Source of the DNA: Prochlorococcus sp. AG-409-G20
GTDB taxonomy: Bacteria; Cyanobacteriota; Cyanobacteriia; PCC-6307; Cyanobiaceae
Assembly (NCBI GenBank): GCA_003215775.1
Contig: QCJW01000010.1
Location: 1-63,974 of the forward strand
DNA: 63,974 nt
Reading direction: 5' to 3'
Position 1 is the first letter of the stretch. Each line of letters starts with the position of its first letter. A program made the position numbers and the translations under genes. Below the pieces are notes generated by a model. The model searched no databases, was not told the origin of the DNA, and saw nothing but the letters and a program-made list of their open reading frames with translations. This document shows, in pieces, positions 45,794 through 53,245 of the stretch.

Positions 45794-47905
45794 TTAGAAT
45801 TTCTTATTTTTTTGTGATAAGTATTCTTTTGTAATTAAGACTTTCATGCTTCTCTCTTCAAGTTCAATTGACTCTTGATTTAGTAGATCGTTCTTAAAAG
45901 AAGGGTGGTTGAGGTCCAAAATCGAGGTGTCTACAATTTTTTGCCAGAAAGAGTTTGTTTTAGGGAGTTCAAATTTCATGGGCTTGATGTATGCATTGAG
46001 GCCCATCCACATAACATATTCACTGTCACTTTTGTTAAGGCTAAAACTTATAGTGTGGGACCAATTGCTCCAGTCTGGCTTTTTATTTTTAATTCCATGC
46101 CATTCAATAAATAGTCGACTTGAATCAATGTCATCTGTGGTATTTTTTTCTTGGTGTGGCATTGATGGGCTAAATAAATCGGGAAAGTTTTTCCGAATTA
46201 ACAACAGATTTTTGACAAAACTGTGTAAATCTCTATCAAACGAATTAGTTCCCCAGTTCATTAGACCTATTGGAGACTCTTGGCACCATGAATTGTTGTT
46301 TCCACCCTGGCTTCGACTTGTCTCGTCTCCCATTGATAGCATTGGTATTCCTGGAGTTAATAGTAATGTTGTTAGCAAATTTCTTTTTTGTTTGTTCCTT
46401 AAATTTATTATATTAGGATCAGAAGATGGCCCTTCGATTCCATGATTCCAGCTGTGATTGTTATTTTCACCATCACAATTACTTTCACTATTTGCAAAGT
46501 TGTGCTTGGAATTGAAGCTTACTAAGTCATGAAGCGTGAAACCATCGTGAGCTGTTATGAAGTTTATAGAGTATTTTGTTGAACCTTTTTGGTCTTGATA
46601 TAAATCTGGACTGCCTTTTAATTGATCTTTAAGTGGCCAGGTGCTCCCTTTGTCACTCTTCCAGAATTTTCTAGTGTTATCTCTAAATTTTCCATTCCAA
46701 GTGCTAAATCGCTTGGCAGGGAAATCTGCTAAGCGATAAAGACCGCCACAGTCCCAAGGTTCGCTAATAAGTTTTAAATCACAGAGTCTCGGATCGGCTT
46801 CAATCTCTTCAAAAAGAGGAGGATTGTCTAGGGGATGAAGTTGAGATCCTCTGCTAAGGGCTATGCCAAGGTCAAACCTGAATCCATCTATGCCAAGTTC
46901 GTTTGCCCAGCAATGCATAGATTCAATAATTAGCTTCCTCGCGAGCGGGCTGTTTGCTGCGATCGTATTTCCGCAGCCGCTTACATCTAGATATTCCCCG
47001 GTTTTTGATTGCTGATAGTAAATGCTCTCTCCGAAGCCTTTCCAGCTGATAATGGGACCATTTTGATTTCCCTCTGTTGTGTGGTTGTAAACAACGTCTA
47101 CAAGGACCTCGATTCCTTGGTCATGAAAAGCTGCGACCAATTCTCGAATTTGCTGCCGTCCGCTTAATGGGCTTTGACTAGATATGTAATTTGTATGAGG
47201 TGCAAACCAATTAAGAGGATTATAACCCCATTTGTTTGTTTTACCGTTGGGTGCATCTAGGGAATCAAATGCAAAAATAGGGAGCAATTCAATAGAAGTT
47301 ATCCCTAAGTCCTTCAGGTATGGGATCTTTTCTATTAGTCCTAGAAAGGTGCCAGCATTTTTAGAATTATCAATAGAATTTTTGTGATTTGTGAAATTAC
47401 CTACATGAAGTTCGTAGATAATTGTTTTGTCCCATGGATGTTTAGGTCTGGGATGAGATTCAAAGTCAAAATGATCTCTTTCACAGACAACTCCTTTAAG
47501 GCATTTATTGATATTATCTGAAGATCCAGTTGCAGAATTCCTTTGGTAAACATCCCATCCTTCAATGGCTCTAGCGCATGGATCTAATAAAACTTTATTT
47601 GAAGGAGAAATGCTGCGATCCTGGCTATTAGGACTGATTACTTTGTAGCCATAAAGGCACCCTGCCTCTAGCCCTTCAACCTCAATATGCCAATAATCCC
47701 CTGAATGATTCTGATTGTTTAAGACGAAGACTTCTGTCGCATACTCTGCATTTGGATTGGAAAATATAAGTAAATGTATCTCTTTTGCTTCAGGAGCTGC
47801 TACTGCAAAATTTACTCCTCTTGAAGTGATGGAGCTTCCCAGAGGCCAAGCTTTGCCAGGATGAGTAATTCTTTTTGAGTTAGTGCCCTCTGGCTTGGTA
47901 AACAT
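45794..47905 (-). CDS. glgX: Glycogen debranching enzyme (isoamylase / GlgX type, GH13)
   Basis: This enzyme hydrolyses alpha-1,6 branches of glycogen. The protein has an N-terminal CBM48 domain (GSSITSRGVNFAVAAPEAKEI, about 20-130) and the GH13 barrel with the four regions: LVDVVYNHTTEG, DGFRFDLGIAL (nucleophile Asp), LISEPWDCGG (acid/base Glu) and NFITAHDGFTLHD. About 703 residues from the ATG at 47905; the frame continues 28 codons further, overlapping the divergent neighbour, which I regard as untranslated. The C-terminus is a small beta domain. Stored glucan use at night is the expected role. Confidence 0.9.
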   Translation of the reverse strand: MFTKPEGTNSKRITHPGKAWPLGSSITSRGVNFAVAAPEAKEIHLLIFSNPNAEYATEVFVLNNQNHSGDYWHIEVEGLEAGCLYGYKVISPNSQDRSISPSNKVLLDPCARAIEGWDVYQRNSATGSSDNINKCLKGVVCERDHFDFESHPRPKHPWDKTIIYELHVGNFTNHKNSIDNSKNAGTFLGLIEKIPYLKDLGITSIELLPIFAFDSLDAPNGKTNKWGYNPLNWFAPHTNYISSQSPLSGRQQIRELVAAFHDQGIEVLVDVVYNHTTEGNQNGPIISWKGFGESIYYQQSKTGEYLDVSGCGNTIAANSPLARKLIIESMHCWANELGIDGFRFDLGIALSRGSQLHPLDNPPLFEEIEADPRLCDLKLISEPWDCGGLYRLADFPAKRFSTWNGKFRDNTRKFWKSDKGSTWPLKDQLKGSPDLYQDQKGSTKYSINFITAHDGFTLHDLVSFNSKHNFANSESNCDGENNNHSWNHGIEGPSSDPNIINLRNKQKRNLLTTLLLTPGIPMLSMGDETSRSQGGNNNSWCQESPIGLMNWGTNSFDRDLHSFVKNLLLIRKNFPDLFSPSMPHQEKNTTDDIDSSRLFIEWHGIKNKKPDWSNWSHTISFSLNKSDSEYVMWMGLNAYIKPMKFELPKTNSFWQKIVDTSILDLNHPSFKNDLLNQESIELEERSMKVLITKEYLSQKNKKF

Positions 47906-47944
47906 TGGGCACCAACGACTTAACTGACTAGTTTTAGCAATGTA

Positions 47945-48586
47945 GTGAAGATTGTCTTGTCTCTGGGTGTGGATACTTCTCCAAAACAAATTAGAGATGG
48001 ACTTTGGACCTTCTCCAAAATTGTTGGTGGAACGTTTCAGAAATCATGGTGGTTGGATTGTAATCCTGAGCCGGTGATGATTGATTGTCCTGAACTTTCA
48101 GCAAACACAATAGAATTCCTTAAGAGGCTTGCTGCTGATCGGGCCCCAAAAATTATTCTCACAAATAGGGAAGCTCATTTTGGGGCAACCCATTTGCATA
48201 AAGCACTTGGCTGGCAAGTGTTAGTCCAGGAACAAGAGGCTTATCTGTTGCCTGAGATTATTTCATTGGAAACTTTTGCAGAGGAATATGAGATTTCACC
48301 GGTTTTGAGGCTTTTATGGACACCAGGACCAACTCCAGGTAGTTGCGTGTTGTATGCAGCTGACCCTTGGAATGTTCTGTTCTGTGGACGTTTGCTAATT
48401 CCGACTAAATCTGACAAGTTGTCTTCTTTTCCAAATAGAAGCTCATTTCATAGGACTCGCTACCAAAAAAGCTTGCAAAGATTGCGTGATTGGATTCCTT
48501 CAAATGCAAGTCCTGCACTTGCTTCTGGGGTTGGCTCTATGTGTCAGAATTGTGTGGATCTTTATGAATGGAAGGATTGGGTATAA
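47945..48586 (+). CDS. Degenerate metallo-beta-lactamase-like protein
   Basis: A 213-residue protein with the outline of an MBL fold: a beta segment with MIDCP, the loop ILTNREAHFGATHLHKAL where active enzymes have the HxHxDH metal motif, TPGPTPGSCVLYAAD where active enzymes have TPGHTPGS, and VLFCGRLLIP where they have GD. Two metal-binding histidines (in the HxHxDH loop and the TPGHT loop) are replaced, so metal binding is probably lost or changed. Starts at GTG, divergent from the debranching enzyme. Ends with Cys-containing CQNC. Function unknown. Confidence 0.65.
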   Translation: MKIVLSLGVDTSPKQIRDGLWTFSKIVGGTFQKSWWLDCNPEPVMIDCPELSANTIEFLKRLAADRAPKIILTNREAHFGATHLHKALGWQVLVQEQEAYLLPEIISLETFAEEYEISPVLRLLWTPGPTPGSCVLYAADPWNVLFCGRLLIPTKSDKLSSFPNRSSFHRTRYQKSLQRLRDWIPSNASPALASGVGSMCQNCVDLYEWKDWV

Positions 48587-48749
48587 GTATAATTTTTGTC
48601 AAATCAAAGCTATAAAGCTTTGCGCCACAGGCCCTTTCGGTTGCCGGACAGAGCTTTCCTCCATACGATTAGCGCGCTTACGAAATTATGCGCGTAATCC
48701 TTCTAGGATCTCGTGACTTAATTCTCTCCGCTTAGTTACCTACTTTCCA

Positions 48750-49025
48750 ATGAACAAAGCAGATCTGGTCAACCTTGTTGCAGCTCGTACAGAGCTAACA
48801 AAGACAGATGTCTCTCTAGTCGTTGATGCAGCTATAGACACAATCATTGACTCTGTTGTCGAAGGCAAGAAAGTTTCTATTCTTGGTTTCGGCTCTTTCG
48901 AGCCGCGTGATCGTTCTGCGCGTCAAGGACTCAATCCAAAGACAGGGGAAAAAATTAAAATCCCTGCCAAGAGAGTTCCAGCATTTACTGCTGGGAAAAT
49001 GTTTAAAGATCGAGTACAGGGTTGA
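48750..49025 (+). CDS. hup: Histone-like DNA-binding protein HU
   Basis: HU dimers bend and compact DNA. The 91-residue protein reads MNKADLVNLVAARTELTK, with the helix DVSLVVDAAIDTIIDSVVEG, the DNA-binding arm SFEPRDRSARQGLNPKTGEK, and IPAKRVPAFTAGKMFKDRV at the end. Codon use is more G+C-rich than the window average, consistent with high expression. Monocistronic, followed by a very strong terminator. Confidence 0.97.
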   Translation: MNKADLVNLVAARTELTKTDVSLVVDAAIDTIIDSVVEGKKVSILGFGSFEPRDRSARQGLNPKTGEKIKIPAKRVPAFTAGKMFKDRVQG

Positions 49026-49059
49026 TTAGCAGCAATTCTGATCAATGTATTGATTTTCC

Positions 49060-49094
49060 AAAGGGGACTTGATTAAATCAAGTCCCCTTTTTTT
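49060..49094 (+). terminator. Rho-independent terminator of the HU gene
   Basis: A near-perfect long hairpin, AAAGGGGACTTGA paired with TCAAGTCCCCTTT around a five-base loop, followed by T7. It lies 34 bases after the HU stop. The frame of the next gene runs through it, which argues against the most upstream start of that gene. Confidence 0.95.
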
Positions 49095-49143
49095 GCTTTT
49101 GATACTTCCTGAACATCTCCAAAGACTTTTTCAGAAAGGATTA

Positions 49144-50007
49144 TTGCTTCGGCAAGAAGGTTATCGTGGCCGTTTTGCTCCATCTCCTACTGGGCCTTTG
49201 CATATAGGCAATCTCAGAACAGCATTGCTTTCTTGGATTAGAGCAAGATCATTAAATGGGAAGTGGCTTCTTCGGATAGATGATCTCGATACGTCTAGGA
49301 ATCGTGTTGGGTCAGTAGATAGCATTCAAGATGATCTTTTGTGGTTAGGGCTTTATTGGGATGGTCCTGTTATTTTTCAGAGTGATAGGAAGGGAATATA
49401 TAGTTCAGTTCTATCATTTTTACGTTCTCAAAACCAATTGTATGCATGTAGATGTAGTAGGAGAGTCTTAACAGAAACGACTATTGATTTAACTCATAGA
49501 AGAAATGTTTATCCAGGAACATGTAGAAATCTTGATTTGTTTTGGGGTTGGGAAGAAAAAAAGTTGCCTAGTTGGCGTTTGAAGGTGACTAAGGAGTTTG
49601 AGGATACTTGTGGTGATGTTTTGGTAAGAAGATCTGATGGTGTTATTGCTTACCATTTGGCAACTGTTGTAGATGAGTTAACTTTTGGTGTTACCGAAGT
49701 AATTAGAGGAGAAGATTTAGCTATCGGATACCTTCCTCAGGTTGCTGTTGTTAAAGCACTTCAACAGCAACTGTTGGCTTACAAGTATTTGCCTCTTGTA
49801 TATAATAATGTAGGGAAAAAGCTTTCAAAGCGAGACGATGTATCAGGCTTGAAGGTTTTGAGGTCTAAGGGAATGGACCCTGAGGAGGTGATTGGTATGT
49901 TGGCTGCGAGTCTAGGACTAGTCCCTAAAGGATCGTCATTGACGGCGTTAGAGCTTCTTTATGAACTAAGACTTAATGAGAAGAAATTAAATAGAATTTT
50001 TCACTAG
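49144..50007 (+). CDS. gluQ: Glutamyl-Q tRNA(Asp) synthetase
   Basis: GluQ-RS attaches glutamate to the queuosine of tRNA-Asp; it is a truncated GluRS lacking the anticodon-binding domain. The class I motif is GRFAPSPTGPLHIGNLRTALL; the zinc-binding residues are CRCSRR and later YPGTC; the KMSKS equivalent is KLSKRDD. The open frame starts upstream inside the HU terminator, so I chose the TTG at 49144, preceded by AAAGGA, which leaves eight residues before GRFAPSP as in known family members. A shorter protein (287 residues) fits the family. Confidence 0.88.
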   Translation: MLRQEGYRGRFAPSPTGPLHIGNLRTALLSWIRARSLNGKWLLRIDDLDTSRNRVGSVDSIQDDLLWLGLYWDGPVIFQSDRKGIYSSVLSFLRSQNQLYACRCSRRVLTETTIDLTHRRNVYPGTCRNLDLFWGWEEKKLPSWRLKVTKEFEDTCGDVLVRRSDGVIAYHLATVVDELTFGVTEVIRGEDLAIGYLPQVAVVKALQQQLLAYKYLPLVYNNVGKKLSKRDDVSGLKVLRSKGMDPEEVIGMLAASLGLVPKGSSLTALELLYELRLNEKKLNRIFH

Positions 50008-50043
50008 CGAATATGTATAAATAATTTTGATTAAACTATTTGG

Positions 50044-50065
50044 ATTCATCAGAGATGAATTTTTG
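50044..50065 (+). terminator. Probable rho-independent terminator after gluQ
   Basis: A seven-base stem (ATTCATC / GATGAAT) with a three-base loop followed by TTTTT, 37 bases after the gluQ stop. AT-rich stem, so moderate strength. Confidence 0.5.
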
Positions 50066-50122
50066 ATATCGTCGCTTTAATTATGTTGTTGAACTGAATT
50101 CTAATTCTTGGAGGAAGATGAG

Positions 50123-50455
50123 GTGGAATTAAATCAAAAGAAGGGATTAACCATTCTTATTTATCTGTCTTGTTTAGTTTCTTTTTTTCCGTTGTCCATT
50201 GATGCTTCATCTCTTAATGAAATTAATACTAAATTGCATGAATGTATTGCCTCCCGAGAACTAATTCCATGTCGTCAGGCTTTAGTCCATTTAGAAGTAC
50301 TCCAGAGGATGGCGGCTGCAAAGAAGAAGTTTCCCTGTCAAACCAATGTATTAGGTCTGCAAGCTGAGTTGCTGATGATGAGTAAGCCAGGAAATGACCT
50401 AGAGGTTTCTTTCCCATTGATTAAGGAGGTTAACGAGGCATGCTCTGATTTTTGA
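50123..50455 (+). CDS. Small exported cysteine-containing protein, unknown
   Basis: About 110 residues from the GTG at 50123, chosen because GGAGGA lies about nine bases upstream. A hydrophobic core (LTILIYLSCLVSFFPLSI) and DASS form a signal peptide. The mature part is helical with four cysteines (LHECIASRE, IPCRQAL, KFPCQTN and EACSDF), spaced as two possible disulfides. It would be a periplasmic protein. No family recognised. Stands alone between two gaps. Confidence 0.6.
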   Translation: MELNQKKGLTILIYLSCLVSFFPLSIDASSLNEINTKLHECIASRELIPCRQALVHLEVLQRMAAAKKKFPCQTNVLGLQAELLMMSKPGNDLEVSFPLIKEVNEACSDF

Positions 50456-50701
50456 CTGTTTTATTGCCCTTGTTCTTCTAAGAGATAATTTGCATTGATT
50501 GGTTTTATACCGATAGGGCCCTCCTCTGAAGATTGATATCTGAGGGAATTTTTTGCTCTTTATCTATTTCTCGTCAATAGGCAAGAGCTGTTTCGAGAAA
50601 GTTGCTTCTGTTCAATAGTTAATCTTTTATTAGCGGGATTTGAAATTGAACACCTTTTACTGCTTACATATTCTCATTAGATACTTTCTCTGTTTACAGC
50701 T

Positions 50702-50992
50702 ATGGCAGAACCTAAAAAAACAAGTGGAGAAGGCTTAGTACCTAAAAAGGTAATGAGCTCTAATAAATCAAAGCAATCTAATCAAAGAATAAAGTCTGAT
50801 CAGAATTTATCAGAGGAGGGTGGAGAAGTGCTTCTTAAGGTAGGGCCTCTAAAATACAAGCTCCCTGGGAAGCGGCAAAGGGTAGCGCTTAGCTGGATTG
50901 TAGTTGGTTTAAATTTGCTTCTGCTCCTTGCAGTGGTTGTCTATTTCTACAATCCATCTTTTCAAGAGTTTATATATAATGTTGGGCGTTAG
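50702..50992 (+). CDS. Conserved small tail-anchored membrane protein
   Basis: A 96-residue protein with a disordered Lys/Ser-rich N-terminus (about 1-40), a short conserved segment (LLKVGPLKYKLPGKRQRVALSW in parts) and one C-terminal transmembrane helix (IVVGLNLLLLLAVVVYFYN) ending in a short lumenal or periplasmic tail. The layout looks like a tail-anchored thylakoid or plasma-membrane protein. I do not know its function. Confidence 0.65.
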   Translation: MAEPKKTSGEGLVPKKVMSSNKSKQSNQRIKSDQNLSEEGGEVLLKVGPLKYKLPGKRQRVALSWIVVGLNLLLLLAVVVYFYNPSFQEFIYNVGR

Positions 50993-51098
50993 TTTGCTAT
51001 CTCTTAGTAAGAATATGTATTGATATGGATGATTTGTTTAAGTTGCAATCATTTAAAGAGTTAACTATACCTTATGAGTTAATTCTCGTTTAATCATC

Positions 51099-51563
51099 AT
51101 GCATCAGGAACTCTCTGAAATCGAAATCAGCACTTCTGGTTCTGGATTCACAGATATCACTTATTTGATAAATCAATGGATTTATAATAATAATATATTT
51201 GAGGGTATATTGGTAATTACTTGTATGCATACAAGTTGTAGTTTGATCATTAATGAGAATGCTGATCCAAGGGTCCTAGAAGATCTTTCTTCTTATATGT
51301 CTGCATTGGTTCCTGAGGAAGGATTTCATGGTTTTGAAAAAGATAAAAGTAAGTTCAAATATAAACATGCTGATGAAGGTTTAGATGATATGCCTGCTCA
51401 TATTCGAACTGCATTGACTTGTAGTTCATTGAGCCTAAGTATTTCATCTAAGAAGCTTTTGCTTGGAACTTGGCAAGCCGTATACCTTTGGGAACATCGT
51501 TACAGAGGGCACCTAAGAAAAATTTCTTTACATGCTATTGGAGAATTGGAAATAGAGACGTAA
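51099..51563 (+). CDS. YjbQ family (UPF0047) protein
   Basis: A 154-residue protein of the YjbQ/UPF0047 family: GFTDITYLINQWI, VITCMHTSCSLIINENADP, HADEGLDDMPAHIRTALTCSS and LGTWQAVYLWEHRYRGHLR are directly recognisable. The conserved His and Cys residues form a putative active site; some members have thiamine-phosphate synthase side activity, but the main role is unclear. Length normal. It precedes the pterin dehydratase gene on the same strand by about 190 bases. Confidence 0.9.
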   Translation: MHQELSEIEISTSGSGFTDITYLINQWIYNNNIFEGILVITCMHTSCSLIINENADPRVLEDLSSYMSALVPEEGFHGFEKDKSKFKYKHADEGLDDMPAHIRTALTCSSLSLSISSKKLLLGTWQAVYLWEHRYRGHLRKISLHAIGELEIET

Positions 51564-51754
51564 AAATACCTTGTTTAAGTAGTGCTGGCTTAATGCTAAC
51601 TCGACAAGTTAAATCAAAGTGCTTTGATAGATTTGCTTAGGCTTTTAACTACCAGGATCAAGAGCTTGGAATGAATCAAGATTTTCTAGTAGATGTTATT
51701 CATAATATTGCTTTTCAAGATAATCTAAAGAAGAATGAATAAGCTTTTAGGGCT

Positions 51755-52033
51755 ATGGTTTTAGGCAAGCAAGAAAGGGAACTGCTTCTGGATAGGCTTC
51801 CAGAATGGGAGGTTAAGGAAAATAGATTAAGAAGAGAGTGGGATTTTGCAAGTTTTGTAGAGGCATTTGGATTCGTTACAAGAGTTGCGCTTCTAGCAGA
51901 GTCGATGAATCATCATCCCAACTGGAGTAATGTCTATTCAAAGGTTGTTATTGAATTAACAACACACGATGCTGGCGGCTTGACTGAGAAGGATGTCCTG
52001 TTAGCTGTAGCAATTGATCAACTAAAGGTGTAG
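51755..52033 (+). CDS. phhB: Pterin-4a-carbinolamine dehydratase (PCD)
   Basis: PCD dehydrates 4a-hydroxytetrahydrobiopterin to recycle pterin cofactors; in bacteria lacking phenylalanine hydroxylase it is linked to molybdopterin or folate metabolism. The 92-residue protein has the active-site block [30 protein letters not shown] in two parts (HHPNW and HDAGGLT). No phenylalanine hydroxylase gene lies in the window. It is 82 bases upstream of the COG0523 gene on the same strand. Confidence 0.9.
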   Translation: MVLGKQERELLLDRLPEWEVKENRLRREWDFASFVEAFGFVTRVALLAESMNHHPNWSNVYSKVVIELTTHDAGGLTEKDVLLAVAIDQLKV

Positions 52034-52115
52034 TCATTTAGGCTATTAGTGTTCAGCATCAAGCCTATTTGAGCTTTATAGAGATTTTCTTCTTGTTTTC
52101 TTCTTCAATTTAACT

Positions 52116-53192
52116 ATGAGCAAAACAAATACAAACTCTTGCGGAGATGCTGATCAAAGCAGAATAGGTTTAGATCGTTCGTCTGGGATACCTGTGACGA
52201 TTTTGACAGGATTTCTTGGGGCTGGAAAAACTACTCTCCTAAATCATATTCTTTGTAATCAACAAGGGTTAAGAACAGCGGTACTTGTAAATGAATTTGG
52301 TGAGATAGGTATTGACAATGATTTAATAGTTAAAACTGACGACAACATGGTCCAATTAACTAATGGATGTATATGCTGTTCAATTAATGGTGAGTTATTA
52401 GAGGCTACTGAGAGAATCCTAGAGAGCGAAAATCCTATTGATTATTTGTTGGTTGAAACTACTGGTTTGGCTGATCCATTGCCAATTGCAATGACTTTCC
52501 TTGGCAGTGAATTGAGAGATCAAACAAGACTTGATTCGATAATTACTTTGATAGATTCTGAGAATTTTGATGAAAAGATTTTAGAAACTGAGGCAGGGAG
52601 GTCTCAGGTAATTTATGCTGACATTTTGTTGTTAAACAAATGTGATCTTGTTCCTAAAGAGACAATATCTAAGGTTGAGAATAAACTTCGGGAAATAAAA
52701 AAAGATCCTAGGATATTGCATTCAGTTCAGGGAAAGGTTTCTTTGCCACTCCTTTTGAGTGTGGGGCTTTTTGAGACAGATAAAGTTGCTGGAAAAAATT
52801 TAGATCAAGTTCATGACCATAGTCATCATGACCATAGTCATCATGACCATAGTCATCATGACCATAGTCATCATGACCATCTTGCAGTTGATGGCTTTAC
52901 TTCTATTTCGTTTAAAAGTGATGCCCCCTTTTCTCTGAGGAAATTCCAGAATTTTCTAGATAATCAGTTACCGTCTGAGGTCTTCAGGGCAAAGGGAATA
53001 CTTTGGTTTAGAGAAAGTGAAAGGAGGCATGTTTTTCATCTGGCTGGTAAGAGGTTCTCAATTGATGATAGTGATTGGGACTCTTCTCCTAAGAATCAAC
53101 TAGTGTTAATAGGGAAAAAACTTGATGATGATTTGTTAAAAAAACAGTTGCAAGCTTGTGTATCTAATGATGCTGAGATTAGCTCTTCTTGA
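52116..53192 (+). CDS. COG0523 (CobW/Zng1-type) GTPase metallochaperone
   Basis: A 358-residue protein. The G domain has Walker A GFLGAGKTTL, the metal-binding CxCC motif in GCICCSING, ETTGLADPLPIAMTF and the guanine-specificity NKCD; a CobW C-terminal domain follows (about 265-345). Between them lies a histidine-rich linker of four tandem DHSHH units. Family members deliver zinc, cobalt or other metals to target enzymes. The target here is not shown by sequence; the placement next to PCD and an iron-type permease suggests a metal-homeostasis group. Confidence 0.9.
   Translation: MSKTNTNSCGDADQSRIGLDRSSGIPVTILTGFLGAGKTTLLNHILCNQQGLRTAVLVNEFGEIGIDNDLIVKTDDNMVQLTNGCICCSINGELLEATERILESENPIDYLLVETTGLADPLPIAMTFLGSELRDQTRLDSIITLIDSENFDEKILETEAGRSQVIYADILLLNKCDLVPKETISKVENKLREIKKDPRILHSVQGKVSLPLLLSVGLFETDKVAGKNLDQVHDHSHHDHSHHDHSHHDHSHHDHLAVDGFTSISFKSDAPFSLRKFQNFLDNQLPSEVFRAKGILWFRESERRHVFHLAGKRFSIDDSDWDSSPKNQLVLIGKKLDDDLLKKQLQACVSNDAEISSS
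52815..52880 (+). repeat. Tandem 15-base repeat coding for DHSHH, four and a third units
   Basis: Four identical 15-base units, GACCATAGTCATCAT, followed by a partial unit GACCAT, all in frame in the COG0523 gene. Identity at the DNA level, not only the protein level, indicates recent expansion by slippage. The product is a histidine-rich metal-binding linker. Confidence 0.95.
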
Positions 53193-53245
53193 AATATTAA
53201 TAGTTTTATTTGCGATTTATCTATAAGAAATGATATTTTAAAAAG

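Noticed and set aside
45909..46445. 178-codon plus-strand frame inside the debranching enzyme gene
   Set aside because: Opposite strand of a well-conserved GH13 gene; the protein has no domain and the length is explained by codon mirroring.
48600..48720. G+C-rich stretch upstream of the HU gene as a small RNA
   Set aside because: Hairpins are imperfect and I match no known RNA family (not SRP RNA, 6S or tmRNA); needs RNA data to support it.
51671..51742. 23-codon ATG frame before the PCD gene
   Set aside because: No membrane or domain character and no ribosome binding site; probably leader sequence.
52815..52880. Short direct repeats that might suggest a CRISPR array
   Set aside because: Contiguous 15-base in-frame units without spacers, coding for a His linker.
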